A DNA stretch of 64,000 bases, taken from assembly GCF_000708045.1 (NCBI RefSeq), contig NZ_ANIE01000005.1, positions 62,001 through 126,000 of the forward strand, in the 5' to 3' direction. The notes under the pieces were generated by a model. The model saw only the letters and a program-made list of their open reading frames with translations, ran no database searches and was not told the DNA's origin. Position 1 is the first letter of the stretch, and each line of letters begins with the position of its first letter. This document shows, one piece after another, positions 25,953 through 34,329 of this stretch. Both the position numbers and the translations under genes were made by a program. This stretch comes from Marinobacter nitratireducens. Lineage in GTDB: Bacteria; Pseudomonadota; Gammaproteobacteria; Pseudomonadales; Oleiphilaceae.

Positions 25953-28592
25953 ATGAAATATGCAAAGTCAGCCTTGGCGCTTGCCATGTTCTTTACCCTC
26001 GGGGGATGCGGCGGTTCTGATAACAGTGCGGAACAGCCACCTGGTCCAGTCGTGGGGCAGGAGATTCAGGAGCGCGAGCCAGATCAACAAACGGATCCAG
26101 TCGAAAAAGTCGGGGATGGAATCATCCGCGTCCTCTCAAACCGTGCCGACCTCATAAGCGCAGGGGACGCTCTGGTAGAGATCGAAATCCCTGCACCTGA
26201 GAATCGGGATGGAGCCAAACTTTTCCTCAATGGTTCTGAATTTTCTCCCGATCTGGTCCCTGTGGCTGAACGTGAAGGGGCTGTCAGGACGCTCGTTGAA
26301 GGACTGAGTGTGGGCGAAAACGAGTTGCGCCTGGTTCTCCCCGGAAATGGCGTGGTCACCCAAACCATCGTTAACCACCCGGCAGGCGGTCCGGTGTTCT
26401 CGGGTCCGCAGGTTCAGCCCTGGACCTGCACCAATGACGCCGCTATCGACGAGCAGTGCAACCAGGCACCGGACTACGAAATCAAGTACGTGCCCGCGTC
26501 GGTGTTTGACCAGTACACGGCCAACTTCGATCCGCAGTCTCCTGGAATCTCGAACGCCTTCGTACCCTACGATCCTGAGAATCCACCTGCAGAAGAGGAT
26601 GTCGCCACAGTCACCACCGATGAGGGCATGACTGTGCCATTCATTGTGCGAGTTGAGCGAGGTGTTCTGAACAGGGACCGTTACCAGATTATGTCTCTTT
26701 TTCAGCCTGATCAGCCATGGGATGGCACACGCCCGCAGGCACAGTGGAACGGGAAGGTATTGATCCATCACGGCGGCAACGTTGGTGTGAGCTACGCGAT
26801 GGGCAATCCGCCAAATGGTGATATTTCCGGTACGGCACCCGATGGTTTCGAAGTGCTGTTGGGCGACAGTATTTCTGTGGCCCTGTCCAAGGGGTTTGTC
26901 ACGCTATCCACTGCCCAGGCTAACCTTGGTCATAACGTCAATCTGGTGACCGCTGCCGAATCACTGGTGATGAGTAAAGAGCACATCGTCGAGCAGTATG
27001 GTCCGATCCGTTACACCATCGGTACTGGCTGCTCTGGTGGAGCCATTGCCCAGCAGCACATTGCCAACGCGTATCCCGGCATTTACCAGGGGCTGATCGT
27101 TCAGTGTTCCTATCCGGACGTCTGGACCACCGCCACGCAGTTTGCCGATTACAATCTGTTGAATGAGTATTTCGGCAACCAGGTACCAGAGTCGCCGGAC
27201 GACCTCACCGGTTTCTTTGAAGCGCTGCTGACCTCCGATTATCTCGCCCTGCAGTGGCCCGCACTATACGGCCATCTCCCGATTAACCCTGTTGTGTCGG
27301 ATCTGGCGTTCTTCCCCTCTGCGTTTCCAGATCAGGAAAACTGCCCGGGCCTGAATGGCAAGGCCGAGGTGTACGACAAAGTCGAGCGACCCGATGGTCT
27401 GCGTTGCGGCCTGATTGACTATATGGTGACGCAGTTCGGTACCCGTACGCCGGATGCGTGGTCCCCCAACGAGCAGCTTCTTTCACGGGGATTTGCGGGG
27501 ATTCCGCTGGATAACGTCGGTGTCCAGTATGGGCTGCGGGCGTTGCAGGATGGCACCATCACCGCGGATCAGTTCCTGGCAGTAAACCGGGAAATTGGCG
27601 GCTTTGATGTCGACATCGATTATCAGGCTGAGAGAACCGTCGCTGATCCCGAGGCCTTGACCAACGCCTACCGCACTGGCGCGATCAATACGGCTGAAAA
27701 CGTAGCGAATATCCCCATTATTGACCTGCGTGGTCCTGATCCGGGTATTGCCCACGATGCCTACCATTCCTGGCAGACCCGGGCACGTATCCAGGCAACC
27801 CAGGGGCACAGCAGGAACCACACCATCTGGTTTGGCGCATTCCCGTTGGCTGGAGACAGCATCTACACCACGGAAGCGTTGTACGTGATGGATGACTGGC
27901 TCTCGAACATTGAGGCGGACACGAGCAGCAATGGCATTGAAGAACGGGTGATCGCAAACAAGCCTCTGGAAGCCCGTGATCGTTGCCTGCCGGTGTCTTC
28001 ATTGCTGAGTGAGCATGGTCCTTTTGTGCCGTACACAGGGAACCTTCTGACTCCGAATCCAACCTGGACCCAGGCAGACATGCTGTCTTTCCCTGAGTTT
28101 CCTGCGGAGCTTGGGCAGATCCTGGATATTGCGACGGGACAGGTCTGTGGCCTGGATCTGGGAGAGCTTGGGCTCCCTGAGATCATCACCGATCCGCTCA
28201 GCCCGATCACGGATGAAGTGGTTTCCATTCAACAGCTCGTGGTGCAGACGCGTTTTGGAACGCCGCGCACGGTTGCCGGTGATGACATCAGAACCCTGAC
28301 CAACAAGTGCCAGCTCAAGCCGGTGGACCCGGCGGATTATCCGGTGAATCTCCTGAACGGAACCTATGATTCGGAGGCGCTGGCACGAGAGGTGGCGAAG
28401 ATCTTCCCGGACGGCGTTTGCGATTACAGCAAATCGCCGGTTGGTGAAGTGCCCACCCTGACCTGGCTGCAATACGGAGATGAATCCGACAGAGTGACCG
28501 GAGGCGATCCGTTGCCAGCCCATGAGCAGAATGTCGCTGGTTGGGCGGCGCCTGCGTTTGAGGTCAACCTGTCACCGCGCAGCGACCTGTAA
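25953..28592 (+). CDS. Large lipoprotein hydrolase, DUF6351-like
   Basis: An 879-residue protein with a lipoprotein signal ending TLGGC (cysteine 19). An N-terminal Ig-like segment (about 45-135) precedes a large alpha/beta-hydrolase-like domain with HHGGNVG as a possible oxyanion region and GTGCSGGAI as a nucleophile elbow at serine 361. The overall sequence resembles the DUF6351 family, whose function is unproven; tannase-like and 3-hydroxybutyrate-oligomer-hydrolase-like enzymes are plausible relatives. The closeness of a PHB-depolymerase-type gene makes an oligoester substrate an attractive inference only. The final residues end in an ordinary soluble tail. A double hairpin follows the stop. 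Confidence 0.68.
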   Translation: MKYAKSALALAMFFTLGGCGGSDNSAEQPPGPVVGQEIQEREPDQQTDPVEKVGDGIIRVLSNRADLISAGDALVEIEIPAPENRDGAKLFLNGSEFSPDLVPVAEREGAVRTLVEGLSVGENELRLVLPGNGVVTQTIVNHPAGGPVFSGPQVQPWTCTNDAAIDEQCNQAPDYEIKYVPASVFDQYTANFDPQSPGISNAFVPYDPENPPAEEDVATVTTDEGMTVPFIVRVERGVLNRDRYQIMSLFQPDQPWDGTRPQAQWNGKVLIHHGGNVGVSYAMGNPPNGDISGTAPDGFEVLLGDSISVALSKGFVTLSTAQANLGHNVNLVTAAESLVMSKEHIVEQYGPIRYTIGTGCSGGAIAQQHIANAYPGIYQGLIVQCSYPDVWTTATQFADYNLLNEYFGNQVPESPDDLTGFFEALLTSDYLALQWPALYGHLPINPVVSDLAFFPSAFPDQENCPGLNGKAEVYDKVERPDGLRCGLIDYMVTQFGTRTPDAWSPNEQLLSRGFAGIPLDNVGVQYGLRALQDGTITADQFLAVNREIGGFDVDIDYQAERTVADPEALTNAYRTGAINTAENVANIPIIDLRGPDPGIAHDAYHSWQTRARIQATQGHSRNHTIWFGAFPLAGDSIYTTEALYVMDDWLSNIEADTSSNGIEERVIANKPLEARDRCLPVSSLLSEHGPFVPYTGNLLTPNPTWTQADMLSFPEFPAELGQILDIATGQVCGLDLGELGLPEIITDPLSPITDEVVSIQQLVVQTRFGTPRTVAGDDIRTLTNKCQLKPVDPADYPVNLLNGTYDSEALAREVAKIFPDGVCDYSKSPVGEVPTLTWLQYGDESDRVTGGDPLPAHEQNVAGWAAPAFEVNLSPRSDL

Positions 28593-28599
28593 GGAAATG

Positions 28600-28643
28600 G
28601 TCTGGCAGAGCAGGACGGCATTAGTGGTCCTGATCTGCCAGAC
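28600..28643. terminator. Nested bidirectional hairpin between convergent genes
   Basis: GTCTGGCAGA (28600-28609) pairs with TCTGCCAGAC (28634-28643), and inside it AGGAC (28612-28616) pairs with GTCCT (28627-28631). It spans the gap after the DUF6351-like gene and the last codons of the MocR gene. Confidence 0.65.
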
Positions 28644-30054
28644 TCTCTGCCAGCGCCAGAACGCAGTCCTTCATCTGCCGCTGATTGGCGCTGGCGAATC
28701 CCATCACCATTCCAGTCTTTACGTCATCTCCAATGAAATGCGCGCTCAACGGCGTGCTTCCGAATCCTTTGTGCCGCAACGCCTTCTGCATGGCTACGTC
28801 GTCAAAAGCTCCTTCAAGAACAAGGTGCATCCCGGCACTCTCTGCTACCGGGGTTACCCGGCCACCGAGGGTTTCCTGGACTCGCTGCTGGAAATAGGTC
28901 CATTTATCACGATAGAGCTGACGCATGCGTCGGAGGTGCCTGATAAACAGACCACTATTGATGAACTCGGCAACAGTGGCCTGGGTCAGCAGGGGCGTTT
29001 CTCCACCACTGATTTGTTTGGCCCACAGAAAGGGCTCGATTAGAGGCTCTGGCAGTACCAGATAGCCTATGCGTAACCCGGGGAGCAGGGTCTTGCTGAA
29101 ACTGCCGACGTACAGCACCGGCGGGTTGTCGAATAACCCCTGAATCGCCGGAAACGGTTTGTTGTAGAAATGAAACTCGCTGTCGTAATCGTCCTCAATG
29201 ATCCAGCACTCATTCTGCTGGGCCCACTGCACCAGAGCCATACGCTGCGACAGGTCGAGAATACCGCCCATCGGGTATTGGTGGGTTGGGGTGCAGGACA
29301 GAAGCCTGGCGGGGCATAGGTTCGCAAGTGCTTTCACATCCAGAACCTGATCTTTCAGAGGAACGGGGATGAGTGGGTTGCGGTGACGCCCCAGGGCGTA
29401 TCGGGCGCCGCGGTAACCTGGATTCTCACACAGCACCCGGTCACCCGGCTCCAGCAACACATCACCGATCAATGAGAGCGCTTGTTGTGCCCCGTTTGTA
29501 ATCACTACCTGGTTCGCGTCGCATCGAACCCCGCGGGAAGCGCGGAGATAGTCGGCAATGGCAGCTCGCAATGGCATATACCCCTGGATGCTGTCGTACC
29601 CACGTACGGCGAGTCGGCTTTCCTGATGGTGAAGAATCCGGTTCCAGCTGCGGACCGGAAACGCCTCCAGATCCGGAAGACCCGGCTGAAAGGGCAGGTT
29701 GGGATCCGGATTGGACTTGGCATTGCCTCGCGGAAAGTCTGGCAGGGGAGGTAGTTGGCGCCTTGAGCTGATTGGTTTTTCTGGCTGGGGGCCGGCAGGA
29801 TCGATAACCCTGCTGATATCCTCGTGGACAAATATGCCTTTCCCAGGGTGGCTCTGAAGAAAACCTTCGGCCTTGAGTTGCTCGTAAACGGCGTTCACGG
29901 TGTTTCTGCTGACGCCAAGATCCATGGCTAACTGGCGACTTGATGGGAGGCAGGTTCCCGGGAGCAGTCGTCTCTGCACGATACGCTGAGAGAGTTGGTG
30001 GTATAGCTGAGTCTGCAACGGTAGGGAGTCATTCAACCGGATATCGTTTAACAC
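28621..30054 (-). CDS. MocR-type GntR/aminotransferase-like transcriptional regulator
   Basis: A 477-residue fusion: an N-terminal GntR winged helix (LYHQLSQRIVQRRLLPGTCLPSSRQLAMDLGVSRNTV) and a fold-type I aminotransferase domain. The latter has ITNGAQQALSLIGDVLLEPGD, IEDDYDSEF and the PLP lysine in GSFSKTLLPGLRIGY. MocR proteins bind PLP or PLP-amine adducts and control vitamin B6, GABA or taurine genes. The gene is divergent from a pyridoxamine 5'-phosphate oxidase-like gene, a classic PdxR-like arrangement. TauR-box-like direct repeats lie between them. Regulation of the PNPOx-like gene is therefore the most likely role. Confidence 0.92.
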   Translation of the reverse strand: MLNDIRLNDSLPLQTQLYHQLSQRIVQRRLLPGTCLPSSRQLAMDLGVSRNTVNAVYEQLKAEGFLQSHPGKGIFVHEDISRVIDPAGPQPEKPISSRRQLPPLPDFPRGNAKSNPDPNLPFQPGLPDLEAFPVRSWNRILHHQESRLAVRGYDSIQGYMPLRAAIADYLRASRGVRCDANQVVITNGAQQALSLIGDVLLEPGDRVLCENPGYRGARYALGRHRNPLIPVPLKDQVLDVKALANLCPARLLSCTPTHQYPMGGILDLSQRMALVQWAQQNECWIIEDDYDSEFHFYNKPFPAIQGLFDNPPVLYVGSFSKTLLPGLRIGYLVLPEPLIEPFLWAKQISGGETPLLTQATVAEFINSGLFIRHLRRMRQLYRDKWTYFQQRVQETLGGRVTPVAESAGMHLVLEGAFDDVAMQKALRHKGFGSTPLSAHFIGDDVKTGMVMGFASANQRQMKDCVLALAESLADQDH

Positions 30055-30056
30055 AA

Positions 30057-30087
30057 CTGGTCCTATGGAAATTAATTATCTGGATCT
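30057..30087. promoter_or_regulatory. MocR-type direct repeats
   Basis: CTGGTCCT (30057-30064) and CTGGATCT (30080-30087) are imperfect direct repeats spaced 23 bp apart, about two helical turns. They resemble the CTGGACYTAA half-sites bound by TauR-class MocR regulators. They lie between the MocR gene and the PNPOx-like gene. Confidence 0.5.
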
Positions 30088-30157
30088 TTAAATGGTATCA
30101 GTGCTGACATTTAATGGAACCACATTGACTGATGAGGGAAATCATAGGGAATCCGTT

Positions 30158-30775
30158 ATGTCCGATGGAAAAGAAGTTGTGGAAACGACGTCAGCCATGA
30201 GCTGTTGTCCCAGGAGCCAGGTCAGACGAGCCGCGCACCGGGCGACGGGTGAGCGGGCGCCTGCCTACGGATTGATTGATCGCTTGAAAACGGCGCATGT
30301 CGCTTTCGTTGAAGATGGGGAACCCCGAATCGTGCCAATGACGGTTTGGCGGCTGGAGCATGACCTTTACCTGCATTGCCTCAACGGTGGGCGTCTTTCC
30401 AGAGTACTGTCCTCGGGCAGTTTGCTGTGCATTTCATTCGCGATCACAAACGATTGGGTGATGTCGAAATCAGCGTTTCACCATAGCGCGAACTACGAGT
30501 CTCTGGTGCTGTTTGGCCGTCCTTCTCTGGTCGAGGAGGAGCGCGAATTTGATGCCGCTTTCAAGGCCATTATTAACCAGATTGAACCGGATCGTTGGGA
30601 CAGTGTGAGGCCACCGAATGCGAAGGAGAGAAAGGCCACTTGCCTGTTCAGGGTGCCAATCCGTGAGGGGGCTTTCAAAAGCCGAACCGGAGGACCGAAC
30701 GAAGAGCCTGATGATATGTCACTGCCGATCTGGCATGGCACATTGCCTGCCAATAGGCATGAGTATGTTGGGTAA
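30158..30775 (+). CDS. Pyridoxamine 5'-phosphate oxidase-family protein
   Basis: 205 residues from the ATG at 30158, preceded by AGGGAA; an earlier in-frame ATG at 30092 overlaps the regulator's promoter region. The protein has the split-barrel flavin-binding fold: YGLIDRLKTAHVAFVEDGEPRIVPM, VWRLEHDLYLHC and NYESLVLFGRP. It belongs to the PNPOx-like/nitroimidazole-resistance-like group rather than canonical PdxH. Such proteins bind FMN or F420 or heme. Divergence from the MocR gene links it to B6 or amine metabolism. Confidence 0.82.
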   Translation: MSDGKEVVETTSAMSCCPRSQVRRAAHRATGERAPAYGLIDRLKTAHVAFVEDGEPRIVPMTVWRLEHDLYLHCLNGGRLSRVLSSGSLLCISFAITNDWVMSKSAFHHSANYESLVLFGRPSLVEEEREFDAAFKAIINQIEPDRWDSVRPPNAKERKATCLFRVPIREGAFKSRTGGPNEEPDDMSLPIWHGTLPANRHEYVG

Positions 30776-30883
30776 GGCCAAACGTTAGAGCGCATTTTCC
30801 TTTTTCGTCGTCTTTTCTATACTCTTTGTGTCTGCTTTTTAGGCATGTTGGAAGTCGCGCGACGAAAAAGGAGTTATAAAAGC

Positions 30884-32104
30884 GTGAATAAGCAATCGGA
30901 GGGCGCCCCCTCGTTTTCCCGGAATCATCCGTTTCCTGCCTCGGCCGGGGCTCCCGACGTCCTCGGGAGAGATGAGTTTGAAGGCTTTAATGAGCTCGTA
31001 TCGTCCCTCTATAAGTGCCTGAAATCCAATGCCGGTTTCCAGCCGTTTTTCGAGGCATTCCGGGAACATTTCCGTTGTATCCAGGGCGGCATTCTCGGGT
31101 TGACCAGCTCGCCGATCCGGATGACCTACGGTTGGACGTTCGGTTATCCCGAAGGATTTGAGCAGTGGTTTCTCAATAGCGACCTGCCGCAGCAGGACGC
31201 GGCGCTGATTCGCTTCAGTTCGCTCCCGCCGCGGCAGTTTGATTCCCTCGCCGAGTGTGACCCGGAGTTGGACATTCGCGACGTCATGACCGAAGCCACC
31301 CGGGAGTGGGCTGAGCAAGCCGGGTTGGGAGACAGTGCCGGTATGCTAATCAGGGAAGAGGATGGATCGCGGATCGTGTTTCTTGCCAACCGACACCTCA
31401 GCGAAGGCCCGTATACCCGAAGTGAACTCCTGCAGATGAACATGCTGGCACCTCACATCGAAAACGCAGTGGATCTGTTTCACAAGCTCTACCACTCGAA
31501 ATCCGATAACGAGTCTCTCTCCATGGCACTGGACAAGATCAGCAAGCCCATGGTGGTGCTTAACGAAATGGCGAGGGTTGTGCAGTGTAATGCAGCAGCT
31601 GAGGCTATCCTGAACTCTCACCCAAGACTGTTTGTTGAAGAAAGCGATCAGGCACGTTTGCAGAGCCGGGATGCCGGGTTCAGCCGCAAGCTGAGTGATG
31701 CCATTATTACCAGCATTTTCAATGCCCGGGATGGTGTTAACGATATCATCACGCTGTTTGATGAAACGGATGATGAGCGGATCGCTATCTGCATAACGCC
31801 GTTGTCGATGGAAAGCAGTGATTCAGGGGAGGCGAACGAACACTATGGGGCGTTGGCAGAACTCATTTCGTTTCGGGCTTCGGTCCCACCAGATATTGAG
31901 AGATTGACCAAGCTGTTCCAATGTACCCAGTCTGAAGCTCGTATTGCCGGGCACCTGATGCAGGGGGCAACGATTAACGACATTGCCGAGGCGGAGCACT
32001 TGTCGGTTCATACGGTTCGCGATTACGTGAAAAGCCTGTTGTCGAAGAACGGATACCGACGTCAGGCTGAGCTGGTTGGTGCGCTGGTAAGGGCTTTGGG
32101 GTGA
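30884..32104 (+). CDS. LuxR-type transcriptional regulator
   Basis: 406 residues from the GTG at 30884, which has AAGGAG 10 nt upstream. The frame is open back to an ATG at 30845 that lacks such a site. The N-terminal 210 residues are probably GAF-like. A PAS-like segment (VVLNEMARVVQCNAAAEAIL) follows, and the C-terminal 65 residues are a LuxR helix-turn-helix (SEARIAGHLMQGATINDIAEAEHLSVHTVRDYVKSLL has the usual form). It lies three nucleotides upstream of a second gene of identical architecture, so the two probably arose by duplication and are cotranscribed. No target is evident beside them except the aldolase gene. Confidence 0.84.
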   Translation: MNKQSEGAPSFSRNHPFPASAGAPDVLGRDEFEGFNELVSSLYKCLKSNAGFQPFFEAFREHFRCIQGGILGLTSSPIRMTYGWTFGYPEGFEQWFLNSDLPQQDAALIRFSSLPPRQFDSLAECDPELDIRDVMTEATREWAEQAGLGDSAGMLIREEDGSRIVFLANRHLSEGPYTRSELLQMNMLAPHIENAVDLFHKLYHSKSDNESLSMALDKISKPMVVLNEMARVVQCNAAAEAILNSHPRLFVEESDQARLQSRDAGFSRKLSDAIITSIFNARDGVNDIITLFDETDDERIAICITPLSMESSDSGEANEHYGALAELISFRASVPPDIERLTKLFQCTQSEARIAGHLMQGATINDIAEAEHLSVHTVRDYVKSLLSKNGYRRQAELVGALVRALG

Positions 32105-32107
32105 GTC

Positions 32108-33208
32108 TTGTTCCACGATTCTGATTTGCTGCAAGCGCTGTACAGTTCACTGACCGACAAGGAAGGGTTCCACAGATTCCTTGAGCAGCTGACACAGGCC
32201 GCAAACGGCTGTTCCGCTCAGTTGTTGATGATCCGTAAACGCCCTTTGCGTATTGACCATCTATGGCATCACGGGTTAACGGATGAATTTCTGAGCTGGT
32301 ACCTGGATAACAACATGATTGCCCAGGACGTGGTGTCAAATCACGCCATTGCCCAGCCTCCTGGTGGCTTCCAGTCTGCACTCTCGCTGTTGCCAGAGGC
32401 CGATGTCAGTGAAGACTACAGCAAGTGGGAGAACGATCAGGATATGCTGGATAGCGCCTGGTTTGTTGTCCATTCGACAGAAACTCACTGCCATGTGTTG
32501 ACCATCCAGCGTACCGTCGCCCAGGGACCCTATCGTCCGCACGAATTAAGGGCATTGGACCGGTTGGTGCCGTTTATCCGCCAGGCCGTGCAGATGCATC
32601 GACAGCTGAGTGAACAGAAGCTTGCGGGCAGTTCCCTGGCAGCCGTTATCGATATGTTGCCCGACGCTCATTTCATTCTGGACGATCAGGCCATGATCCG
32701 GCATTCCAACGCGGTAGCCCAGGCTCTGGTCGACAAGGAAACCTGTCTGGCGATTACCGATCAAAGGCTGAGCTTTACGGAGCGGGAAACCCAGGAATCG
32801 TTTTTTCGATCATCAGTGCAGGTAGTCCGATCGAGCCACCTCCCAGAGGCTGATTACCGGACCGACATGCTTATCCTGCACCGCGGGAAGCGCAAACCGT
32901 TGCTGCTTGTCATTCGGCCCATTGAAAGCAGCGAGCTCATGGCTGGAGGCGCCCTCGTTACAGTGTATGATCCCGAGTGCCGGGAATTGCCAAGCGCGGA
33001 ACTCATTGCCGGATATTTCAATCTTTCCCCGGCCGAGGCACAGCTGTGCGAGGATATCGTGGCGGGCCTGAGTCTCAAGGATGTGGCCGCGAACCGTCAT
33101 CGAAGTGAGGAAACACTGCGTTCCTACCTCAAACAGATCTTCACAAAAACAGGCTATCACCGACAGGGTGAACTGGTGAGCGGTATTCTCACGGCATTGC
33201 TACGCTGA
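32108..33208 (+). CDS. LuxR-type transcriptional regulator (paralogue of the preceding gene)
   Basis: 366 residues from a TTG at 32108, with GGGGTGAG just upstream, partly within the end of the previous gene; a later TTG at 32126 is possible. It repeats the plan of its neighbour: N-terminal sensory part (DLLQALYSSLTDKEGFHRFL), PAS-like segment (HFILDDQAMIRHSNAVAQAL) and C-terminal LuxR HTH (LSLKDVAANRHRSEETLRSYL). The shared order and the 3-nt gap indicate tandem duplication and a joint transcript. Ligand and targets are unknown. Confidence 0.84.
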   Translation: MFHDSDLLQALYSSLTDKEGFHRFLEQLTQAANGCSAQLLMIRKRPLRIDHLWHHGLTDEFLSWYLDNNMIAQDVVSNHAIAQPPGGFQSALSLLPEADVSEDYSKWENDQDMLDSAWFVVHSTETHCHVLTIQRTVAQGPYRPHELRALDRLVPFIRQAVQMHRQLSEQKLAGSSLAAVIDMLPDAHFILDDQAMIRHSNAVAQALVDKETCLAITDQRLSFTERETQESFFRSSVQVVRSSHLPEADYRTDMLILHRGKRKPLLLVIRPIESSELMAGGALVTVYDPECRELPSAELIAGYFNLSPAEAQLCEDIVAGLSLKDVAANRHRSEETLRSYLKQIFTKTGYHRQGELVSGILTALLR

Positions 33209-33274
33209 CTGTTGCCAACGGGTCTTGCTGTTGTACTCTGAAGGACTTCAGAGCACATGAACAGGAGCTCCCCG

Positions 33275-34306
33275 ATGTCCGATTCCGAACAGTTCGCAAG
33301 TGACAACTACAGTGGGATCTGTCCCCAGGCCTGGGCGGCCATGGATGAGGCGAACCGGATGGATGAGCCGGCCTACGGCGAGGATATCTGGACCGCCAGA
33401 GCTGCGGATGGCCTGCGAGCCCTGTTCGATACCGACTGCGACGTGTTCTTTACGTTCAACGGAACCGCTGCTAATTCCTTGGCGCTGGCCTCCATCGGCC
33501 AATCGTTTCACAGCGTGATCTGTCATGAACTGGCCCACATCGAAACCGACGAGTGCGGTGGACCGGAATACGCATCGAACGGTTCCAAGCTGCTCCCGGG
33601 CGAGGGGCGGGATGGAAAACTCACCCCCGACAGCATTGAGCATCTGGTCACCAAACGAACCGATATACATTACCCAAAGCCAAAGGCCGTAAGCATTACC
33701 CAGGCTACCGAAGTCGGTACCGTATACACCCCTGATGAAATTCGCGCTATTCGTGCCGTTGCCGATAAACACAAGCTCAACATCCACATGGACGGTGCCC
33801 GGTTTGCCAATGCCGTGGCGGCGCTGGGTGTCCACCCTGCGGAAGTGACCTGGAAAGCCGGTGTCGATGTGCTGTGCTTTTCTGGCACCAAGAATGGGTT
33901 GGCGGTTGGCGAAGCGGTGGTCTTTTTCAACCGGGCGCTGGCGGAGGACTTCGAATGGCGCTGTAAACAGGCCGGGCAACTGGCCTCCAAGATGCGTTTC
34001 ATATCGGCGCCATGGTGCGGCCTGATGGAAGATGAGACCTGGCTTGGTAATGCCCGCCACGCCAATGCCTGTGCCGATCGTCTGGCGCGAGGATTGCTGG
34101 ACATCGAGGGCGTCTCATTGCGGTACCCAAGGCAGGCAAATGGCGTCTTTGTCGAACTCCCCCAGCCCGTTCAGGACGGGTTGAGGGCCAATGGCTGGCG
34201 CTTCTACAACTTTATCGGCGGATGCTCGCGACTGGTATGTTCGTGGTCAACCACGGAAGCGCAGGTAGACCGATTCCTGGCGGATGTGCGGGGACTGGTT
34301 GAGTAA
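33275..34306 (+). CDS. ltaE: Low-specificity threonine aldolase-family PLP enzyme
   Basis: 343 residues from the ATG at 33275, which has CAGGAG 8 nt upstream; an ATG at 33257 is possible. It is a beta-eliminating lyase-fold enzyme: FASDNYSG start, FTFNGTAANSLAL, HELAHIETDECG, HMDGARFANAVAAL and the PLP lysine in CFSGTKNGLAVGE. These match low-specificity L-threonine aldolases, which split threonine or allo-threonine to glycine and acetaldehyde. It follows the LuxR pair by 66 nt and ends 23 nt before the ECF42 gene. Confidence 0.9.
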   Translation: MSDSEQFASDNYSGICPQAWAAMDEANRMDEPAYGEDIWTARAADGLRALFDTDCDVFFTFNGTAANSLALASIGQSFHSVICHELAHIETDECGGPEYASNGSKLLPGEGRDGKLTPDSIEHLVTKRTDIHYPKPKAVSITQATEVGTVYTPDEIRAIRAVADKHKLNIHMDGARFANAVAALGVHPAEVTWKAGVDVLCFSGTKNGLAVGEAVVFFNRALAEDFEWRCKQAGQLASKMRFISAPWCGLMEDETWLGNARHANACADRLARGLLDIEGVSLRYPRQANGVFVELPQPVQDGLRANGWRFYNFIGGCSRLVCSWSTTEAQVDRFLADVRGLVE

Positions 34307-34329
34307 GCAATGAAGCTTGAGTGTCGATC

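Noticed and set aside
26136..26771. Long antisense open frame opposite the DUF6351-like gene
   Set aside because: It has no ribosome binding site or recognisable domain and mirrors the codon structure of the strongly supported plus-strand gene. The same applies to 6017-6724, 48093-48932 and 56438-57229.
34322..34327. TGTCGA as an ECF42 promoter for the sigma factor gene itself
   Set aside because: It overlaps the start of the gene and has no CGA(T/C) at 16-18 nt spacing.
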